Origin: an uncultured Bacteroidales bacterium
GTDB lineage: Bacteria > Bacteroidota > Bacteroidia > Bacteroidales > ML635J-15
DNA length: 41,310 bases
Direction: 5' to 3'
Assembly: GCA_937899245.1 (NCBI GenBank)
Contig: CALDKB010000012.1
Span: forward strand, 1 to 41,310
Shown here: piece after piece, positions 38,901-41,310 of the stretch
Position numbering within the stretch: position 1 is the first letter of the stretch
Layout: the number at the start of each line of letters is the position of its first letter
Position numbers and translations under genes: made by a program
Notes under the pieces: model-generated
What the model saw: only the letters and a program-made list of their open reading frames with translations
Told to the model about the DNA's origin: nothing
Databases searched by the model: none

Positions 38901-41310
38901 GCGGTTATCATCGTTCCTGCGGCTGGAGCCTGATTTATTACCAGATTAGTTCTTGGCGTGCAATTATCAGAAGACATTGCACGAACAACCAGAGTAAAAT
39001 CAGGAACTGGGAATTCGCAATTTGTTCCCATGCCAACATTCATGATAGGCTGCGATCCTGCTATTACAGGAGAAACATTATCCATAATTGTTATCGTCTG
39101 AACACATTCAGAAATATTGCCAGAGATATCGGCAATTTGGTAAGTTCTTGTTATTGTTTCCGGACACGTATTACCATCTGTCAATTCGCTTACAAGCATG
39201 AAACTTGATTGGTCAATTCCACTGTTATCTGCTGTAGAACCGCCCGCCAATATAAATTGTGAATAATTTTGATATGCTTGTGGTATGCTTGTATTGCAAG
39301 TAATTCCGGTAATATCACCAGGGCAACTGATTTCTGGCAATTCGTCATCAACTACTATAACGTCAAACGAACATGTGCTTGTCAGTCCTGTAACATCAAC
39401 GACTGTCCAAGTTACTGTTGTTGTACCAACGTTGAAACGCTGGCCTTCAAGTGATTCGTTTGAACCATTAATTATTTCCGTAGCGCCCGACAATGAATAT
39501 GTAATGGAAGCTATTCCAACATTATCATTTGCTGTAATATTCCATGCCGTTCCAGTGTGTTGATAATAACTCTGAGACGGATTAGTATTTACATATACAA
39601 CACCAATATTACTTGTAATGCTTGCACAACTAATACCATCATTGCTATTCGGATCATCCGGATTTACTGGAGTAAATGGATCATCAGTATCATCAGGGTC
39701 ACAACCGATGCATGGAGGTTCGTTATCAGTAACTACTACAACAAACGAACACTCAGAAGCCAAACCGCTATTATCGGTAACAGTCCATGTTACTGTCGTA
39801 CGACCAATATTGAAATGCTGACCATTCAATGTCGTGAGACCATTTGCTGTTGTAGCTCCAGTCAAGTTGCAAACAATAGAAGCAATTCCTACATTATCGT
39901 TGGCTGTTATATCCCAAGTTGTACCGTTATGTACATAAACATTCATGTTTATTGTTGTAGTCAATTCGACAGAACCTGTTCCGTTGCTAATGCTTGTACA
40001 ACTGATTCCATCCGGGTCATTCGGGTTGAACGGGTCTGTAGGATCATCATCGTCACAACCGATACATGGAGGTTCGTTATCTGTAACAACTACTGTGAAC
40101 GAACAGTTAGAAACCAAACCACTAACGTCGGTAACAACCCAAGTTACAATTGTTGTACCTATATTGAAACGCTGTCCATTCAAGGTGATAATGCCATTTG
40201 CTGTAGTAGCTCCAGTCAAGTTGCAAACAATAGAAGCAATACCAACATTATCGTTGGCTGTTATATTCCAATCGTTATTGTCGTGTAAATAGTAATCCAG
40301 ATTTTCAGTTGTACCAACGGAAACACTTCCTGTATTATTGGAAATGCTTGCACAGCTAATACCATTAGGATCATCTGGGTTGTATGGATTTACTGGACTA
40401 TCAGGGTCACAACCGATGCATGGTGGCTCGTTATCAGTTACCACAACTGCAAAAGTACATGTTGAGATTAAGCCACTATTATCGGTTACCGTCCATGTTA
40501 CGATTGTTGTACCAATGTTGAAATGCTGTCCATTCAAGGTTGTATTTGGAGCATTAACTATTGTTGTCGCTCCAGAAACGCTGTAAACAATTGAAGAAAC
40601 TCCTACATTATCACTTGCTGTTATATTCCATTCGTTGTTAGCATGCAGATAGTAATCAAGATTTTCTGTTGTATTAACAGATACAGAACCTGTACCACCG
40701 CTAATGCTTGCACAACTGATTCCATCTGGGTCATTCGGATCGAAAGGATCAATAGGATCGTCGGAGTCACAGCCGATGCATGGCGGCTCGTTATCGGTTA
40801 CGACTACAAAGAACGAACACGTTGAAGTATTGGCTGGTGTGCTTGCGTCGGTTACCGTCCATGTTACCGTCGTTGTACCTATATTAAATTGCTGGCCGTT
40901 CAACGTGGTAAGTCCGCTTGCTGTTGTTGCTCCTGTAAGTGTGCAGACTATTGAAGATATGCCTACATTATCATTTGCTGTTATATTCCAATCGTTATTG
41001 TCATGTATATAATAATCCAAATTTTCTGTAGTTCCAACAGATACACTACCTGTGTTACTACTAATGCTTGCGCAACTGATGCCATCAGGGTCATTCGGAT
41101 TGAAAGGATCAGTAGGATCGTCATCGTCACAGCCGATGCATGGTGGCTCGTTATCGGTTACGACTACGTCAAACGAACACGTCGACGTATTGGAAGGTGT
41201 GCTTGCGTCGGTTACCGTCCATGTAACGGTCGTTGTACCTATATTAAATTGCTGGCCGTTCAACGTGGTAAGTCCGCTTGCTGTTGTTGCTCCTGTAAGT
41301 GTGCAGACTA
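35987..41310 (-). CDS. Giant T9SS type B secreted adhesin: HYR-like and SprB repeats (N-terminus outside the window)
   Basis: The frame is open past the right edge; about 1,773 codons are visible. From the N-terminal side: five and a half HYR-like units of 118-120 residues, each with ISCASIS, NITANDNVGI, LNGQxFNIGTTTVTWTVTD, VVVTDNEPPCIGC and an acidic DDDDPxDPFxPNDPDG linker; two more HYR-like domains (DNSGIDQSSF and DNCTPRTNLV regions); about ten SprB-type repeats of roughly 75-81 residues (VACYGQSTGSAxVTVxGGTP, GCTSTSS); and a type B C-terminal sorting domain (IPNVFTPNEDGINDQWIIEN, FNRWGQMLYKG, WDGKYNGHYVPAGTYLYIVD). The protein is exported by the T9SS and fixed to or released from the surface. 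SprB-like repeats belong to gliding and adhesion proteins. Linker Asp clusters suggest calcium binding. Confidence 0.9.
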   Translation of the reverse strand, partial: VCTLTGATTASGLTTLNGQQFNIGTTTVTWTVTDASTPSNTSTCSFDVVVTDNEPPCIGCDDDDPTDPFNPNDPDGISCASISSNTGSVSVGTTENLDYYIHDNNDWNITANDNVGISSIVCTLTGATTASGLTTLNGQQFNIGTTTVTWTVTDASTPANTSTCSFFVVVTDNEPPCIGCDSDDPIDPFDPNDPDGISCASISGGTGSVSVNTTENLDYYLHANNEWNITASDNVGVSSIVYSVSGATTIVNAPNTTLNGQHFNIGTTIVTWTVTDNSGLISTCTFAVVVTDNEPPCIGCDPDSPVNPYNPDDPNGISCASISNNTGSVSVGTTENLDYYLHDNNDWNITANDNVGIASIVCNLTGATTANGIITLNGQRFNIGTTIVTWVVTDVSGLVSNCSFTVVVTDNEPPCIGCDDDDPTDPFNPNDPDGISCTSISNGTGSVELTTTINMNVYVHNGTTWDITANDNVGIASIVCNLTGATTANGLTTLNGQHFNIGRTTVTWTVTDNSGLASECSFVVVVTDNEPPCIGCDPDDTDDPFTPVNPDDPNSNDGISCASITSNIGVVYVNTNPSQSYYQHTGTAWNITANDNVGIASITYSLSGATEIINGSNESLEGQRFNVGTTTVTWTVVDVTGLTSTCSFDVIVVDDELPEISCPGDITGITCNTSIPQAYQNYSQFILAGGSTADNSGIDQSSFMLVSELTDGNTCPETITRTYQIADISGNISECVQTITIMDNVSPVIAGSQPIMNVGMGTNCEFPVPDFTLVVRAMSSDNCTPRTNLVINQAPAAGTMITADTNVQIVVSDACGNSATITGRAIVPEELAYTVSNTEILCFGQTSTVTIEVSGGISPYTGAGQFIEVAGEHDYVITDINGCTLNVNLTIPEPSLLVTDIPSSSVQSVACFGENTGSAAVSVTGGTPGYTYLWNTNPIQTAQVATDLVAGRYSVTVTDTKGCTSTSTVLIEGQNSPLAASFANSNVTAVACYGQSTGSATVTVNGGTPEYSYEWNTNPVQMSATATSLVAGNYEVTVTDAHGCSVVADVSIDGQSTPLTTSFASGSSLDVACYGQSTGFASVTVDGGTPAYSYRWNTYPVQTAATAVNLSAGEYVVTVSDSHGCTSTSSITIDGQSMPLLASFGSGSITDVACFGQSTGSAAVTATGGSPDYTYSWNTQPQQTTPTATNLLAGQYIVTVTDSHGCTATSAATVNGQGSPLNVGFPNGNVTNVACHGNATGSATVFVVGGTPSYQYNWSTSPVQNGVTAYDLPAGEYYVTITDAHGCTASTSVNITQPSLLEVSAVATSATCGVNGGTVTANVVGGSGQYSYSWTNTIGQPYSGMRLSNVMPSEYRLTVTDYNGCSASASANVDIVGSISARIDVLHLPGCGNNTYAGSLQVITGSGVAPFSYQWDNSSTTNPLSGLAAGNYNVTVTDSWGCSAYASYNLEQLNDMTIETHATNASCYGVNDGSASVMAMLGEPPYIYQWSNGASSNVLQNIVSGRYTVTVTDANMCSLSETIVVGQPERLVIESDVKQISCFGKNDASIALNAIGGSEPYTFTVTMEDHTFNGNYMTALPVGTYVLEVVDAMGCAVTNTVDIIEPASFSATYNVGMPSCWGNNDGYVEILASGGTKPYMYGWENYYTDVPLLTGLRQGQYEIMVVDANKCSYDVASIYLTDMAGDCIKIPNVFTPNEDGINDQWIIENIEMFPDATVYVFNRWGQMLYKGRGNDEPWDGKYNGHYVPAGTYLYIVDLYQRTEAYKGTVTIIF
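37600..38600 (-). repeat. Tandem SprB-type repeats, period about 243 bases
   Basis: Five consecutive units of about 81 residues start with VAC[FYH]G and carry GGTPxYxYxWNTxPVQ and VTVTDxHGCT. They are more diverged in DNA than the HYR units. Confidence 0.75.
39703..41310 (-). repeat. Long tandem repeat array encoding HYR-like units
   Basis: The CCGATGCATGG-type marker recurs at 41131, 40771, 40411, 40057 and 39703, so the period is 360, 360, 354 and 354 bases. The two right-most units are almost identical at DNA level, while the inner ones have diverged, pointing to recent unit duplication at the N-terminal side. Confidence 0.85.

Noticed and set aside
37418..41012. Many plus-strand ORFs of 60-240 codons within the adhesin gene
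   Set aside because: They recur with the repeat period and are shadows of the minus-strand frame.
39703..41310. CRISPR-like array
   Set aside because: Repeat units are 354-360 bases, contiguous and coding; no short repeats with unique spacers.

Overview
The window looks like part of a Bacteroidales-type (Bacteroidota) chromosome, probably from an anaerobic or gut-associated lineage that is not closely related to model Bacteroides. Evidence: moderate-to-low GC; promoters of the Bacteroidetes sigma-factor kind (a TAnnTTTG box about 10-30 bases ahead of start codons, sometimes with TTTG about 20 bases upstream); almost no Shine-Dalgarno sites; a type IX secretion (T9SS) type B sorting domain; and families typical of the phylum (DUF3098, DUF4476, a TamL-type lipoprotein, a FadL/OmpP1-like porin, a PGM/PMM-type phospho-sugar mutase). 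No rRNA, tRNA or CRISPR array was seen. TGA, TAA and TAG all act as stops.

Layout. 1-421: decayed IS982-family transposase. 466-3753: two leftward genes, a coiled-coil DUF2130 protein with a PD-(D/E)XK-like core and an AAA+ ATPase. 4098-6603: rightward run of a YihX-like sugar-phosphate phosphatase, pgi and idi. 6727-8289: leftward three-gene operon (OsmC-like, FlK-like hotdog thioesterase, PrsW-like protease). 8312-8894: a solo GxxExxY (PDDEXK_3) nuclease gene, broken by one stop codon and bracketed by inverted repeats. 8939-12025: queA, truB, uppP and a DUF3098 gene, all leftward. 12319-16173: phospho-sugar mutase, two tandem lemA copies and a lipoprotein. 16170-18377: four small exported proteins on the opposite strand, forming two paralogous pairs. 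18590-23528: a two-domain DUF4476 protein, an O-antigen-ligase-like membrane protein and a GH20 hexosaminidase. 23541-26838: an RlmI-type rRNA methyltransferase, a solo GIY-YIG nuclease between inverted REP-like hairpins, an unrecognised conserved-looking protein, and a repeat-riddled relic of a T9SS cargo gene. 26839-33884: proS, then divergently a Tyr/His/Ser-rich lipoprotein, a FadL-like porin and TamL. 34030-35901: etfB-etfA. 35987-41310: the C-terminal 1,770 or so residues of a giant T9SS type B adhesin with HYR-like and SprB repeats, whose N-terminus lies beyond the right edge.

How the parts fit. The backbone is housekeeping: sugar-phosphate interconversion (pgi, phospho-sugar mutase, HAD phosphatase), isoprenoid and undecaprenyl lipid supply (idi, uppP), tRNA/rRNA modification (queA, truB, rlmI-like), proline charging and electron transfer flavoprotein. 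Between these lie envelope genes (OMPs, lipoproteins, T9SS adhesin).

The most unusual signal is two unrelated single-gene nucleases, GIY-YIG and PD-(D/E)XK type, each sitting between its own inverted repeat pair in an intergenic gap. The repeats around the GIY-YIG gene form hairpins whose 4-bp stems change in compensating fashion (GGCT/AGCC, CCCT/AGGG, CATT/AATG) around a near-constant 13-base loop, with looser relatives nearby. This looks like a REP-type repeat family possibly associated with, or mobilised by, a GIY-YIG nuclease. That last step is inference.
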